DNA of 40,697 nucleotides from Anaeromonas gelatinilytica (GCF_016820635.1 NZ_WSFU01000130.1:1-40697), one strand, 5' to 3'; counted from the stretch's first letter, positions 26,586-34,910 are shown. Numbers and translations are program-made. Notes: generated by a model not told the origin, from the sequence alone.

Positions 26586-26903
26586 TATCATTTATGTAAT
26601 TTTTAATAAATAATGGATATAATAATGGATATATTATTAATATGACCGGGTAAGGGATTAAAAAATCTATTGATCAATTTCATAATAGTGAAATTTTCCT
26701 TCTAAAGAAATTTATTATAGGAATGTAAGTAAATCATTTAGTAATAGTGATATTACAAGTGGCAGAAAGACAATACAAAGAATTATAGAACAAAGAACAA
26801 TTAATAATTTAAACTTTATTTAACACTATAACAATATTTATTCATTAATTGAATATATGAAAGGAATAATATAAAATAATATTAAAGAAATGAGGTTGAT
26901 AAA
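26586..26903. other. Divergent intergenic region with tandem 12-mer
   Basis: The gap between the hydroxyproline operon and the Fur-like gene holds two adjacent perfect copies of AATAATGGATAT (26609-26620, 26621-26632) and the inverted motif AAGGGATTAAAAAAT (26652-26665). A short reading frame near 26700-26840 has no start codon. I see no other gene. Confidence 0.6.
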
Positions 26904-27335
26904 ATGCCTAATAAAGAAGATATTATAAAAACCCTTAAAGAAAAGGGACACAGATGTACTAATCAAAGAGAAGCCATATTAGATGTATTAATAAATAATA
27001 AAAGCCACTTTATAAGTGCTGAAGATATATATATAAAAACTAAAAAAATATATCCTAAAACAAATTTCTCTACAGTATATCGAACTCTAGAATTATTAGA
27101 TAGATTAGAAATTATCCACTCTACTACAACAGATGGCAAAAAAACTATATACGAAATAATATGTAAAGATAGCCATCACCATCATATTATTTGCAAAAAT
27201 TGTGGAAAAACTAAAGTAGTAGACTTTTGTCCCTACACAAATATAAAAGAAAATTTAGCTAAAGAAGGTTTTAAGCTTACAGATCATAAGTTTGAACTAT
27301 ATGGATATTGTGAGAATTGTAATGATGATGACTAA
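26904..27335 (+). CDS. Fur family metal-dependent regulator
   Basis: A protein of 143 residues. The winged helix spans ~1-85 (GHRCTNQREAILDVL, FSTVYRTLELLDRLEIIHS), and the dimer/metal domain has DSHHHHIICKNCGKTKVVDF with one CxxC and a second CxxC at YCENC near the end. These cysteines form the structural zinc site, and the histidine run suits a regulatory metal site. Fur, PerR and Zur cannot be separated safely by eye; four histidines and both CxxC pairs occur in all. gaGGttgataaa precedes the ATG. It overlaps the next gene by 14 bases. Confidence 0.9.
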   Translation: MPNKEDIIKTLKEKGHRCTNQREAILDVLINNKSHFISAEDIYIKTKKIYPKTNFSTVYRTLELLDRLEIIHSTTTDGKKTIYEIICKDSHHHHIICKNCGKTKVVDFCPYTNIKENLAKEGFKLTDHKFELYGYCENCNDDD

Positions 27336-28158
27336 TAAAAAGAAAAGCATAATTCTCATAATACTTTTACTTCTGATCATAATATTTATTACTAACTTAT
27401 ACTATCCATTACGGAGTTATAGCATAATGTATCCACTAAAAACTTATTATAAAAAAACAGGACTTTTTAATGATATACCTCTAAGAGTCCCTAGTAGAAC
27501 AATTAATGATAAAGAAAACTTTTATCCTTTTGTTCTTTACTTTAATTCTAATAAAGGCTTTAGTCAGTATATAAATCAAGATGTAGAACTAAGTATAATA
27601 TATAATTTCGGTAATTTTAGTTCTAATAAGAAATACTCTAATTATTTTAATTCTAATTCTGATTATTATTCATCTTTCTATGGAGTCTATGGAATAAAAA
27701 CAAATGATGGTACTCCATTTGGATTTAATCAAGATGATATTGACATAGATTTATTGTCAAAAATGCCAGAATATGATCAGAAATATTTAGTTCTGCCCTC
27801 CATAGGACTTCTCCCAAAAAACGTTACATTTAAATACAAAATAAAAAATATAAAAGAAAATATTAATTATATCGATTCTAATAATTGGATAAAAGTAGAT
27901 TCTATAATAAAAACTAATTCTCCGTTACATAAATATAAAAAACATCATAATGGTTATATCCAATATGGTATTCCCCCAGAATCAAACAACATAAAAGAAG
28001 ATTATCCTATCATAGATTTATATGGTAGAATGTATATAAAATTCTTTGAAGAATATGATTCCACTATTGTTTTTTATATTTTGGCTAACGACAAATCCAC
28101 AGTAAATAAAATTGATAAATATATATTATCTAATTCATATATAAATAAAAATAAATAA
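27322..28158 (+). CDS. Membrane-anchored protein of unknown function
   Basis: About 278 residues that I do not recognise. The N-terminus is a run of Met-Thr and lysines followed by one hydrophobic span (IILIILLLLIIIFITNLYY), so most of the protein should lie outside the cell. The remainder is rich in Tyr, Asn, Ser and Lys, without cysteines, and has no motif I can name. The start is placed at the first of three consecutive ATG codons, inside the last codons of the Fur-like gene, with only a weak ribosome site, so translation is probably coupled. Being co-transcribed with a Fur-family regulator suggests metal or oxidative stress, but this is not shown. Confidence 0.65.
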   Translation: MMMTNKKKSIILIILLLLIIIFITNLYYPLRSYSIMYPLKTYYKKTGLFNDIPLRVPSRTINDKENFYPFVLYFNSNKGFSQYINQDVELSIIYNFGNFSSNKKYSNYFNSNSDYYSSFYGVYGIKTNDGTPFGFNQDDIDIDLLSKMPEYDQKYLVLPSIGLLPKNVTFKYKIKNIKENINYIDSNNWIKVDSIIKTNSPLHKYKKHHNGYIQYGIPPESNNIKEDYPIIDLYGRMYIKFFEEYDSTIVFYILANDKSTVNKIDKYILSNSYINKNK

Positions 28159-28186
28159 GAATTGGAATATTCCAATTCTTATTTAT
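28151..28186. terminator. Bidirectional terminator, 36-base perfect palindrome
   Basis: ataaataagaattggaata and its complement contain the final codons of the upstream gene and end 3 bases before the stop of the convergent Crp-like gene. Confidence 0.85.
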
Positions 28187-28189
28187 CAT

Positions 28190-28900
28190 TTAAGCTAAAT
28201 CTTCTAATTTATTTAATTCCTTTATAATTATTTTTTTATTGCCTATTAATTCTATAATTCCTTCATCCTGAAAAACACTTAATTTTCTACTTACAGTTTC
28301 TCTAGTAGAACCTATATAATTAGCCATATCCTCTCTACTTAAAGGTATATCTAATTCCACAATCCTCTCTTTAGGTGTTCCAAAATCTTTTATAAGACCT
28401 AGAAGTAATCCTGCTAATCTAGATTCAATATCCTTCGTACCAAGACGCTGAACTTGTTCTTCTAAACTAACAACCCTATCATGAATTACCCTTAAAGTCT
28501 TTAAAGCTATATCAGGATTTTCTAAGAGTATTTTATCAAAATCTTTCTTAGTAAGTATACATACATTGCTATCTTCCATAGCTTCAGCATTAAATTTAAA
28601 TTCTTCTTCTTTTATAAGACTCATATCTCCTACAAAATCACCTTCAGCTAATATATATATAATCTGTTCTTTACCATCTTTAGTATACCTAAAAGCTTTT
28701 ACTTTTCCTTTATTTATTAAAAATAATTTATCTGATATATCTCCTTCAAAAAAGAGCATTTCACCTTTTTTAAAAGTCTTTATATTTATTTTATCTGTTA
28801 TTTCAGATAATTGTTCTTCCGGAAGTACTGAAAATATAGATACTTTTCTTGCACAATATCTACCCTGGCATAGATTACAAACTTGTTTGCATTGCTTCAT
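28190..28900 (-). CDS. Crp/Fnr family regulator with N-terminal Cys cluster
   Basis: About 236 residues. The N-terminus MKQCKQVCNLCQGRYCARKV has four cysteines (CxxxCxxCxxxxC), an arrangement that could hold an Fe-S cluster as in FNR-type sensors. A cyclic-nucleotide-binding beta roll follows (FEGDISDKLFLINKGKVKAF, LAEGDFVGDMSLI), then the dimer helix and a C-terminal HTH (SREDMANYIGSTRETVSRKL). The ATG at 28900 is preferred because GGGAG is spaced for it; the GTG four codons earlier overlaps that site. It may sense oxygen or nitrosative stress. Targets are not visible, though a cupin gene lies just upstream on the same strand. Confidence 0.88.
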   Translation of the reverse strand: MKQCKQVCNLCQGRYCARKVSIFSVLPEEQLSEITDKINIKTFKKGEMLFFEGDISDKLFLINKGKVKAFRYTKDGKEQIIYILAEGDFVGDMSLIKEEEFKFNAEAMEDSNVCILTKKDFDKILLENPDIALKTLRVIHDRVVSLEEQVQRLGTKDIESRLAGLLLGLIKDFGTPKERIVELDIPLSREDMANYIGSTRETVSRKLSVFQDEGIIELIGNKKIIIKELNKLEDLA

Positions 28901-28968
28901 GTTCTCTCCCACCTACCTTATTCAATCCGCTTGAATCTATTATACCATATAAACTAAATTTGAAAAAA

Positions 28969-28996
28969 ATAAATAGAATGTTAACATCCTATTTAT
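28969..28996 (-). terminator. Terminator of the cupin gene
   Basis: The hairpin ataaatagaatgtt/aacatcctatttat with one mismatch overlaps the cupin stop codon and is followed on the minus strand by a run of seven T. Confidence 0.75.
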
Positions 28997-29339
28997 GTCC
29001 TTCCTCCGGTACTATACATATAAATTTAAATCTATCTTCTCCAATATTTTTAAATTGATGTATTTTATCTGCAGGTACATAGGCAAAAGAACCTGCTTTA
29101 ACTTCATTATCTTCACCATCAATATGTAATATACCTTTGCCCTCTAATATATAATTAATGTGGGGCCATGGATGACTGTGTTTTGGAGTATATCCTTCTT
29201 TCCCAACTTCCATAACTCTCATCACATGTCCATCCCATCCTTCTTTAGGTGAAATCAATGCTTTCATGATAGCATTTTTAACCTCAGAGTTATTAAATTT
29301 TATGGTTTTAACATTCTTTTCATGTGATACTATCATCAT
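28989..29339 (-). CDS. Small cupin-domain protein
   Basis: A protein of 116 residues with a single double-stranded beta-helix. Metal-binding motif 1 is visible as PKHSHPWPHINYILEGKG (His-x-His and the Glu) and motif 2 as YVPADKIHQFKN (His). The substrate cannot be inferred. The ATG follows GGAGGtcttt. It is monocistronic, between the Crp/Fnr-type gene and the ParB-like gene run, with its own terminator. The gap 29340-29485 shows only AT-rich sequence. Confidence 0.85.
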   Translation of the reverse strand: MMIVSHEKNVKTIKFNNSEVKNAIMKALISPKEGWDGHVMRVMEVGKEGYTPKHSHPWPHINYILEGKGILHIDGEDNEVKAGSFAYVPADKIHQFKNIGEDRFKFICIVPEEGHK

Positions 29340-29485
29340 AAAGACCTCCTATATATTAAATATATATACATTATATACTAATATTCACTCTAATTCATAC
29401 AATATTAATACCCATTAGATATAATATTAAATAATTTATTTATAATATTTTTTATTAGAGTTTACATGTTCACTTACTCCCCTTA

Positions 29486-30175
29486 TTATTGCTTATCTTC
29501 TAAACTCTTGAAGCAATTTTCACATCTTCCTATCCACTTCACTTCATATTCTTTTCGATTTATGAGTCTGCTAGATAAATCCTTAATACTTGTGATGTTT
29601 TCATCCCTGCACCAATCAACAAATACTCTAGAAGTTTCAGAATCTATATCTTTATCCATGTAAATATATACATTTTTATATCCATTGATGAATGCTTGTA
29701 CTAATCTAGTATGACCATCAGTAGAAACATACCTTCCATCAATTTCTACTACAGGGATGATTACTTTCTCATAGGAATCTAACCAACTAGACACTTTTCT
29801 TATCTTATCTTTACTAATATATAGTTGAGAAGGTTGTATATCTTCAATAGATACCACTTCTAGATCACTGGCATTATGATTATTAAATTCTCCTTTTTCA
29901 TATCTAATAGTTTTAAGAAATGGATTCCAATATAATATTTCATTAATAAACTTTATAGTAATTTCATGTTCATTTATTTCTTCTATAGCTATATCAATAC
30001 CTAAATTAGCTTCTTCTTGATTAATTATATCTAATTCCCCTGTAGCTATGATATTATTATTTTTTTCATCAGCAGCTATAAAAAAATTATTACTCTGTAT
30101 CACTCTTCTATCTTTACAATATTTATCATGTTCTTTTAAAGCCCTTCTAACTTTAATATTATTAATATCTATCAT
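29486..30175 (-). CDS. ParB/sulfiredoxin-like domain protein, function unknown
   Basis: A protein of 229 residues. The middle resembles the ParB N-terminal (Srx-like) fold: IQPSQLYISKDKIRKV, VIIPVVEIDGRYVSTDGHTR and LVQAFINGYKNVYIYM match the usual sequence of a specificity lead-in, a 'PI-V-dGhhRl-A' core and a G-x-x-x-I/V-V strand. No helix-turn-helix of chromosomal ParB is seen. The N-terminal ~95 residues are unassigned, and the end has a CxxC (GRCENC). It starts 13 bases past the GNAT gene with a good AGAGG site, so the two are probably one unit. Related ParB-like folds include nucleases, kinases and CTPases. Confidence 0.6.
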   Translation of the reverse strand: MIDINNIKVRRALKEHDKYCKDRRVIQSNNFFIAADEKNNNIIATGELDIINQEEANLGIDIAIEEINEHEITIKFINEILYWNPFLKTIRYEKGEFNNHNASDLEVVSIEDIQPSQLYISKDKIRKVSSWLDSYEKVIIPVVEIDGRYVSTDGHTRLVQAFINGYKNVYIYMDKDIDSETSRVFVDWCRDENITSIKDLSSRLINRKEYEVKWIGRCENCFKSLEDKQ

Positions 30176-30188
30176 TCCTATTACCTCT

Positions 30189-30725
30189 TTAATCTAATTC
30201 TAACCCCATTTGTATAGAACTATAGTATTTTTCATTCACATAGAAATCCCTAGTAATTATACCTTCTTTTTTAAAACCTAGTTTTTTATACAATTCTATA
30301 GCTATTTTATTATCTTCTCTAACCCTTAAATTTATTTTCTTAATTATCTTACCTTCATCTGCCCAATCTATCATATATTTTACTAGTTCCTTCCCTATAC
30401 CTAATCCCCAATATTTCTTTAAAACACTTACACCAAATTCTCCTGTATGCATAATTCTTGGTCTATGTCCTCCTCCAAAATTTAAGCTACCTACGATTTC
30501 ATCATCTATTAATGCTACTATATATAGCATATTACCTGAATCAAAATGATTTTGTAGAATATCTTCTTCCTTTTCTACTGTTATATTAAATTCACCTTTA
30601 CCAAAAGTCAAAAAGTCTGACTCTTTAGCTATTTGATTTACATAGTCTATTAAATCTCTTGCATATTCTTTAATAGCTGTTCTAATAATTAATTTTTTTC
30701 CATTATTAAGTTTTATATCTTTCAT
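30189..30725 (-). CDS. GNAT family N-acetyltransferase
   Basis: A protein of 178 residues. The acetyl-CoA motif is VSVLKKYWGLGIGKELVKYM (Q/RxxGxG/A type loop with GLGIG), preceded by VGSLNFGGGHRPRIMHTGEF and followed by INLRVREDNKIAIELYKKLG. It transfers an acetyl group from acetyl-CoA to an unknown amine. The overall layout is of the type annotated as ribosomal-protein or small-molecule acetyltransferases. GGGGGaaaat precedes the ATG. It lies 13 bases before the ParB-like gene and 80 bases after another GNAT gene. Confidence 0.88.
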   Translation of the reverse strand: MKDIKLNNGKKLIIRTAIKEYARDLIDYVNQIAKESDFLTFGKGEFNITVEKEEDILQNHFDSGNMLYIVALIDDEIVGSLNFGGGHRPRIMHTGEFGVSVLKKYWGLGIGKELVKYMIDWADEGKIIKKINLRVREDNKIAIELYKKLGFKKEGIITRDFYVNEKYYSSIQMGLELD

Positions 30726-30805
30726 ATTTTCCCCCTTACTTACAATCTCACCTATAAATTTACGGTATCACTCTATTAATTTTACTTCTAAAAACGTTAT
30801 ATGCC

Positions 30806-31363
30806 TTAAATAACTTCTTCTCTTAAAATTGAATAATACTTACAATCCACTATTTGATCTGATGAATTCTTTAGTATCTTTCTAAGGGTTCCTTCATAAG
30901 TTAAACCACACTTTTCCATAACCCTTCCAGAAGCATTATTTCCCACTTGATATCGTGCGGTTATCCGTGTAAACCCTACCTCATTGAAGGCATATTCAAT
31001 AATAGCTAAAAATGCTTCAGTGGTGATTCCTTTATTCCAATAATCTCTACTAATGCAATAGCCAATCTCACTATTTTCGTTTCGATTATCTACATCTAAA
31101 AGACCAATTGTTCCAATAACAGAATTATCTTCTTTTACTTCTATCGCCCAATGATAGTTTTCTATACTTTTATTTTCTTCAATCCATAGGTTAATAATAT
31201 TCTTACTTTCATCAATGGACTTATGAGGTGGCCAAGTAACATATCTTGTAACCTCTTTATCTGTTGCCCAGTTGTTATACATATCTATTGCATCCTCTTC
31301 CTTAAATGGTCTTAATATCAATCTCTCTGTTTCTAGTACCTTAGTTCCCTTATGATTTAACAT
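30806..31363 (-). CDS. GNAT family N-acetyltransferase, RimJ/RimL type
   Basis: A protein of 185 residues with the RimJ/RimL-like opening TKVLETERLILRPFKEEDA and the acetyl-CoA site EIGYCISRDYWNKGITTEAF, followed by GFTRITARYQVGNNASGRVM and EKCGLTYEGTLR. Such enzymes acetylate ribosomal protein N-termini or small amines. The substrate is unknown. It sits 21 bases past the ANT(6)-like gene, with GGAGGGGattataa before the ATG, so the two are probably co-transcribed. Confidence 0.9.
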   Translation of the reverse strand: MLNHKGTKVLETERLILRPFKEEDAIDMYNNWATDKEVTRYVTWPPHKSIDESKNIINLWIEENKSIENYHWAIEVKEDNSVIGTIGLLDVDNRNENSEIGYCISRDYWNKGITTEAFLAIIEYAFNEVGFTRITARYQVGNNASGRVMEKCGLTYEGTLRKILKNSSDQIVDCKYYSILREEVI

Positions 31364-31384
31364 TTATAATCCCCTCCAGTAAAA

Positions 31385-32257
31385 CTAAAATATTGACTCT
31401 GCATCCTTTGGCAACTCTTTTATATGCTTTAAAAAATTAAAAGCTCTTTCTAACTCTTCCTCTGGAAATTCAAATTCACAATTCTCTCCTACATATTTAG
31501 CTGTTTCTTCAAACAAATCATGGAATATAAACAAAGATCTCCATATGTTATCATAGTCATAATCTGTATAAGTCTCTTTAAACTGTTCCCATATATTTGG
31601 CTCTAATAATTTCTCTAATTTTTTACCACCTTTACCAATACTATATTTATAATCAGTTTTTATACCTATTGACCATTCAAGCATTTTAATTAATGGTTTT
31701 CTAAGCACAACTTCTATTAATTCCTTTAGCAACGGTAATTCTTTTCTCCAGATTGTCTTTGGTATATGAGATCCTAAGCCCCATATGAAACTATTACAGC
31801 AATCATCATACAGCTTAGGACTAGGTTTTTCTATAATATAACTTTCTTCACTAGGTTCTGGTATATGCGGTATAAAATTATCTTTATCTAGTATTACTTT
31901 AGTTAAGCTATCTTCTATCAAATCATGAATTTTATTTATATAAAGTATTTGCATATCTATTCTATTACCATCCATAAACTGCATCAAATAAGTATAACGT
32001 CCATCTCCTATTGGTACTGGTAATATTTTATCCTCTGGTTTTTGCATAATCATTATCTGGCCAAAGTAAGATACAATATAATCTTCATCTTTAAACGGTT
32101 CTACATCAGTAACCAAATATACAATATCAAAATCTTGAAATATATCCTTTTCTATATTTGGATTTACTCTAGAACCGCTCATCAGAACTCCTCTAATTCT
32201 ATCATCCTGCTTGGCAAAACTAATAATTAAATCCATCATTTCTTTTTCTGTCCGCAT
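31385..32257 (-). CDS. Aminoglycoside 6-adenylyltransferase-like nucleotidyltransferase
   Basis: A protein of 290 residues, the normal length of the ANT(6)/AadS family that adenylates streptomycin. The nucleotidyltransferase site is visible as IRGVLMSGSRVNPN and FQDFDIVYLV, with the two Asp of the DxD-like motif; RIDMQILYI provides the third acidic residue. The C-terminal helical region has GLGSHIPKTIWRKELPLLKE and LEWSIGIKTDYKYSIGKGGK, as in family members. It is first in a same-strand run with two acetyltransferases. Chromosomal homologues are common in Clostridia and may not give resistance; there is no flanking mobile element. Confidence 0.88.
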   Translation of the reverse strand: MRTEKEMMDLIISFAKQDDRIRGVLMSGSRVNPNIEKDIFQDFDIVYLVTDVEPFKDEDYIVSYFGQIMIMQKPEDKILPVPIGDGRYTYLMQFMDGNRIDMQILYINKIHDLIEDSLTKVILDKDNFIPHIPEPSEESYIIEKPSPKLYDDCCNSFIWGLGSHIPKTIWRKELPLLKELIEVVLRKPLIKMLEWSIGIKTDYKYSIGKGGKKLEKLLEPNIWEQFKETYTDYDYDNIWRSLFIFHDLFEETAKYVGENCEFEFPEEELERAFNFLKHIKELPKDAESIF

Positions 32258-32339
32258 TTACTCATCCTCTCGTACTTATATCTTTACTTATTAGAATATT
32301 CTATATACTTCCCTCATATCCTCTTTTATAAAAATGAAA

Positions 32340-32362
32340 CTTAAGGATATAAATTCCCTAAG
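32340..32362 (-). terminator. Probable terminator of the rRNA methyltransferase gene
   Basis: The weak hairpin CTTAGGG-aatttatat-CCTTAAG reaches into the stop of the methyltransferase gene and is followed by TTTCATTTTT. Confidence 0.5.
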
Positions 32363-33494
32363 CCTTATTTGGTCTTGGTCCAAAATATTGATAATAATCC
32401 ACTTTTATTCTCCCATTATATAATTTTCTTCTTTTTGATGCTTTTTTACCATAGAGTCTTTCAAAATTTTCATCAGAAGTAATAATATATTTTGACCAGG
32501 TTCTTAGATTCTTAAACTCTCTTCCCATCTGTTTATATAGATCTTCTACTTCTCTTTTTTCTCCTATTCTCTCCCCATATGGGGGATTTGTTATTATAAC
32601 TCCATATCTATTTTTTATATTTATTATTGAGAATTTCCTCACTTTAAAATCTATACAATCATCTACCCCTGCTTTAAAAGCATTCTCCTTAGCCACGTCT
32701 ATTGCTTTTTTATCCTTATCCGAAGCATATATCATTAATTCTCTATCATGTTTTATTGCTTTAAAGGCTTCTACCTTAGCTTGTTTCCATGCCTCTTTGG
32801 GAATTCTATCCCATTCTTCCGAGGCAAATTTTCTATTTAATCCTGGAGCTATATTTTTACCTATCATTGCTGCTTCTATAGCTATTGTACCTGAACCACA
32901 AAAGGGGTCAAGTAATACTCTATCATGACTCCAAAAGCTTAACTGTACTAAAGCAGCAGCTAAAGTTTCCTTTAATGGAGCTTCCACAGCTTCTTCTCTA
33001 TATCCTCTTTTATGTAATCCAGTACCACTGGTGTCTATGGTAAGTGTTGCGATATCCTTTAATAATGCCACTTGAATTGTATACTTTGCTCCTGTTTCTT
33101 TAAACCATTCTGTTTTATATTTAGATTTCATTTTATCCACTACTGCTTTTTTTACTATAGATTGGCAGTCTGGAACACTATATAATGTTGATTTTATTGA
33201 TTTTCCTGTTACGGTAAATTCTCCATCTTCACTTATCCATTCTTCCCAGGGAAGGGCTTTTGTCTTTTCATATAATTCTTCAAAGGATAGTACCTTGAAT
33301 TCTCCCAATAGTAATAATACTCTATCTGCTGTTCTTAGCCATAAATTTGCCTTAGGAATATCCTCTACATTTGCAGAAAATATAACCTTTCCATTCTCTA
33401 CTTCTATATCAGTAAATCCTAAACTTTCTACTTCTCTTTTTACTACTGCTTCTAAACCAAATGTAGCAGTAGCTATCAACTTTATTTTAGACAT
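32358..33494 (-). CDS. THUMP-domain RNA methyltransferase, RlmL/YpsC type
   Basis: A protein of 378 residues. The N-terminal ferredoxin-like and THUMP region (~1-155; IATATFGLEAVVKREVESLG) leads to a SAM methyltransferase core with motif I LLDPFCGSGTIAIEAAMIG and motif IV VIITNPPYGERIG. NPPY marks an exocyclic-amine N-methyltransferase. The closest known function is m2G methylation of 23S rRNA by the RlmL N-terminal module; the RlmK half is absent, as in Firmicute YpsC-like proteins. It sits upstream of the ANT(6)-like gene on the same strand. Confidence 0.9.
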   Translation of the reverse strand: MSKIKLIATATFGLEAVVKREVESLGFTDIEVENGKVIFSANVEDIPKANLWLRTADRVLLLLGEFKVLSFEELYEKTKALPWEEWISEDGEFTVTGKSIKSTLYSVPDCQSIVKKAVVDKMKSKYKTEWFKETGAKYTIQVALLKDIATLTIDTSGTGLHKRGYREEAVEAPLKETLAAALVQLSFWSHDRVLLDPFCGSGTIAIEAAMIGKNIAPGLNRKFASEEWDRIPKEAWKQAKVEAFKAIKHDRELMIYASDKDKKAIDVAKENAFKAGVDDCIDFKVRKFSIINIKNRYGVIITNPPYGERIGEKREVEDLYKQMGREFKNLRTWSKYIITSDENFERLYGKKASKRRKLYNGRIKVDYYQYFGPRPNKA

Positions 33495-33697
33495 CGTATC
33501 TCTCCTATTTTAAAATATGTATTCATTCTATCAGAAATGAATTTTATTATCCATTATAATGATTCCTTAAAAACATACTATTTAACACGAATGTCTAAAA
33601 AAATTATAGAAAACTAATTTTTTTGTGTTAAAAATGGTTTAAAGGGTATATAGATTTATGAAAGAGAATTTTAATATTAAAGGAGGAATTTTTTACA

Positions 33698-34072
33698 ATG
33701 AAGAGTTTAGGTAATTTTTTACAAACAGGAGATTGGAAAGGCGAAAAACACGTTCCAGTTATACATATTAATGATACAGTTAAAGCTGGAGAATTAACAG
33801 AACTTAAAGTATCTATTGGAGATGAAATAGCTCATCCTAATACTTTAGAACATCATATTAAATGGTTTAAAGTATTCTTTAAGCCAGAGGGAGGAAAATT
33901 CCCTATAGAAATATATACAGCTTCTTTTGATGCTCATGGTGAATCTAATGTATTTGATGAACCTCAAATTGCAACTTATTTTAAAACTGATAAGCCTGGT
34001 ACAATCCATGTAATTAGCTATTGTAATATCCATGGATTATGGGAAAATAGCAAAGATATTAATGTAAAATAA
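33698..34072 (+). CDS. Superoxide reductase (neelaredoxin, class II)
   Basis: A protein of 124 residues that reduces superoxide to hydrogen peroxide without making oxygen. It has the one-iron catalytic domain only; the N-terminal desulforedoxin domain of class I is absent. Ligands are visible: His18 in GEKHVPV, His46 and His52 in AHPNTLEHH, and Cys109 and His112 in YCNIHGLW. The conserved Glu16 precedes the first His. It has AAAGGAGG before the ATG and a terminator at 34079-34101. A decayed relative of its 3' half lies at 34391-34594. Confidence 0.95.
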   Translation: MKSLGNFLQTGDWKGEKHVPVIHINDTVKAGELTELKVSIGDEIAHPNTLEHHIKWFKVFFKPEGGKFPIEIYTASFDAHGESNVFDEPQIATYFKTDKPGTIHVISYCNIHGLWENSKDINVK

Positions 34073-34078
34073 TATTAG

Positions 34079-34101
34079 GAACCCTCTCTTGGGTTCTTTT
34101 T
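34079..34101 (+). terminator. Terminator of the superoxide reductase gene
   Basis: GAACCC-tctctt-GGGTTC followed by TTTTT, 6 bases past the stop. Confidence 0.85.
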
Positions 34102-34104
34102 CAT

Positions 34105-34341
34105 TTACCTTTTTACTATTTGCAATGCAAACAGATCCTCTACTTTATCACTCATGTATGTATGGGCATCATTTACCCCTTGATTATATATATCAGGACC
34201 TAATTTATCTATAAAGAAATTTAATATCAATTCTGCCGCCAAGTCTCCTAAATCTTCATCTCGTTCCTTTACAAAATAATCCTTTACTTCATTTATCATT
34301 TGTTCTTTTACATTTTTATCAATTTGAATTTTATTCTCCAT
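34105..34341 (-). CDS. DUF2164 family protein
   Basis: A protein of 78 residues with the DUF2164 pattern: YFVKERDEDLGDLAAELILN followed by FFIDKLGPDIYNQGVNDAHT. It looks alpha-helical, with no cofactor motif. Function is unknown for the family. It is convergent with the superoxide reductase gene and divergent from the tyrS region. A ggggag ribosome site lies just before the ATG. Confidence 0.85.
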   Translation of the reverse strand: MENKIQIDKNVKEQMINEVKDYFVKERDEDLGDLAAELILNFFIDKLGPDIYNQGVNDAHTYMSDKVEDLFALQIVKR

Positions 34342-34390
34342 ATTATCTTCTCCCCTTATATTAATATCTTGATTATATCATATAAATATA

Positions 34391-34594
34391 AAATTATTTT
34401 ATTTTGCTGAAGATAGAAAATTCCCTATTCAATTAACTAGTTTTAAATTCACTGTCCATGGAAAATTTGATACTTTTATTGAACCAATAGGCGTTACTAA
34501 TGCAATATTAGATAAGCCTGGTATTATATATGCTTTAAGTTATTGTAATATCCATGATCTATGGGAAAATAGTATAGAAATAAAAATACACTAA
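34391..34594 (+). pseudogene. Remnant of a second superoxide reductase gene (3' part)
   Basis: An open stretch of 67 codons without a start aligns with the C-terminal half of the superoxide reductase at 33698-34072. LFYFAEDRKFPI matches VFFKPEGGKFPI, and SYCNIHDLWENS matches SYCNIHGLWENS. The Cys and last His iron ligands remain, but the N-terminal half with the other three histidines is gone; the DUF2164 start region occupies that side. The reading frame has no internal stop, so the truncation may be fairly recent. The tyrS promoter begins 8 bases after its stop. It could be the product of tandem duplication and deletion. Confidence 0.85.
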
Positions 34595-34601
34595 AAAACC
34601 C

Positions 34602-34630
34602 TTGACAATTTCAATATGTTTGTATATCAT
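34602..34630 (+). promoter_or_regulatory. Promoter of tyrS
   Basis: TTGACA (34602-34607), 17 bases, TATCAT (34625-34630). Transcription would begin near 34637, just before the T-box stem I. Confidence 0.8.
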
Positions 34631-34654
34631 GTAGTAAAATTCAATATATAAAGC

Positions 34655-34879
34655 ATAAACATTGAAAGAGATAGTAGCTTTTTTTAAGGACAATAGAGAC
34701 AGATTGGTTGGTGAAAAATCTGCCTTAAATATAAGCGAATTACGACTCTAGAGTTTCAGTAGGAAACTACTGCGATTAGTCATATGATACATGACTTAAT
34801 GAGGCATTTTATTAAATGTGAATTAAGGTGGTAACACGGGTTTTCTCGTCCTTTTGGACTAGAAAACCCTTTTTATTTT
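34655..34879 (+). promoter_or_regulatory. T-box riboswitch of tyrS (Tyr specifier TAC)
   Basis: The leader has the T-box variant core GGTGGTAACACGGG (34827-34840), and a terminator hairpin GGGTTTTCT...AGAAAACCC (34838-34869) with a T-run to 34879. In stem I, gcgaatTACgactc puts a TAC codon at 34741-34743. TAC codes for tyrosine and the gene is tyrS. Uncharged tRNA-Tyr should favour the antiterminator. Confidence 0.88.
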
Positions 34880-34910
34880 TATATGAAAATATTTAAAGGA
34901 GGTATGAAAA

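Noticed and set aside
26700-26840. Possible small gene between the hydroxyproline operon and the Fur-like gene
   Set aside because: The ~44-codon frame has no start codon or ribosome site and no recognised family.
31385-32257. Acquired antibiotic-resistance island
   Set aside because: The ANT(6)-like gene has base composition like its neighbours and no flanking insertion sequence or integrase.
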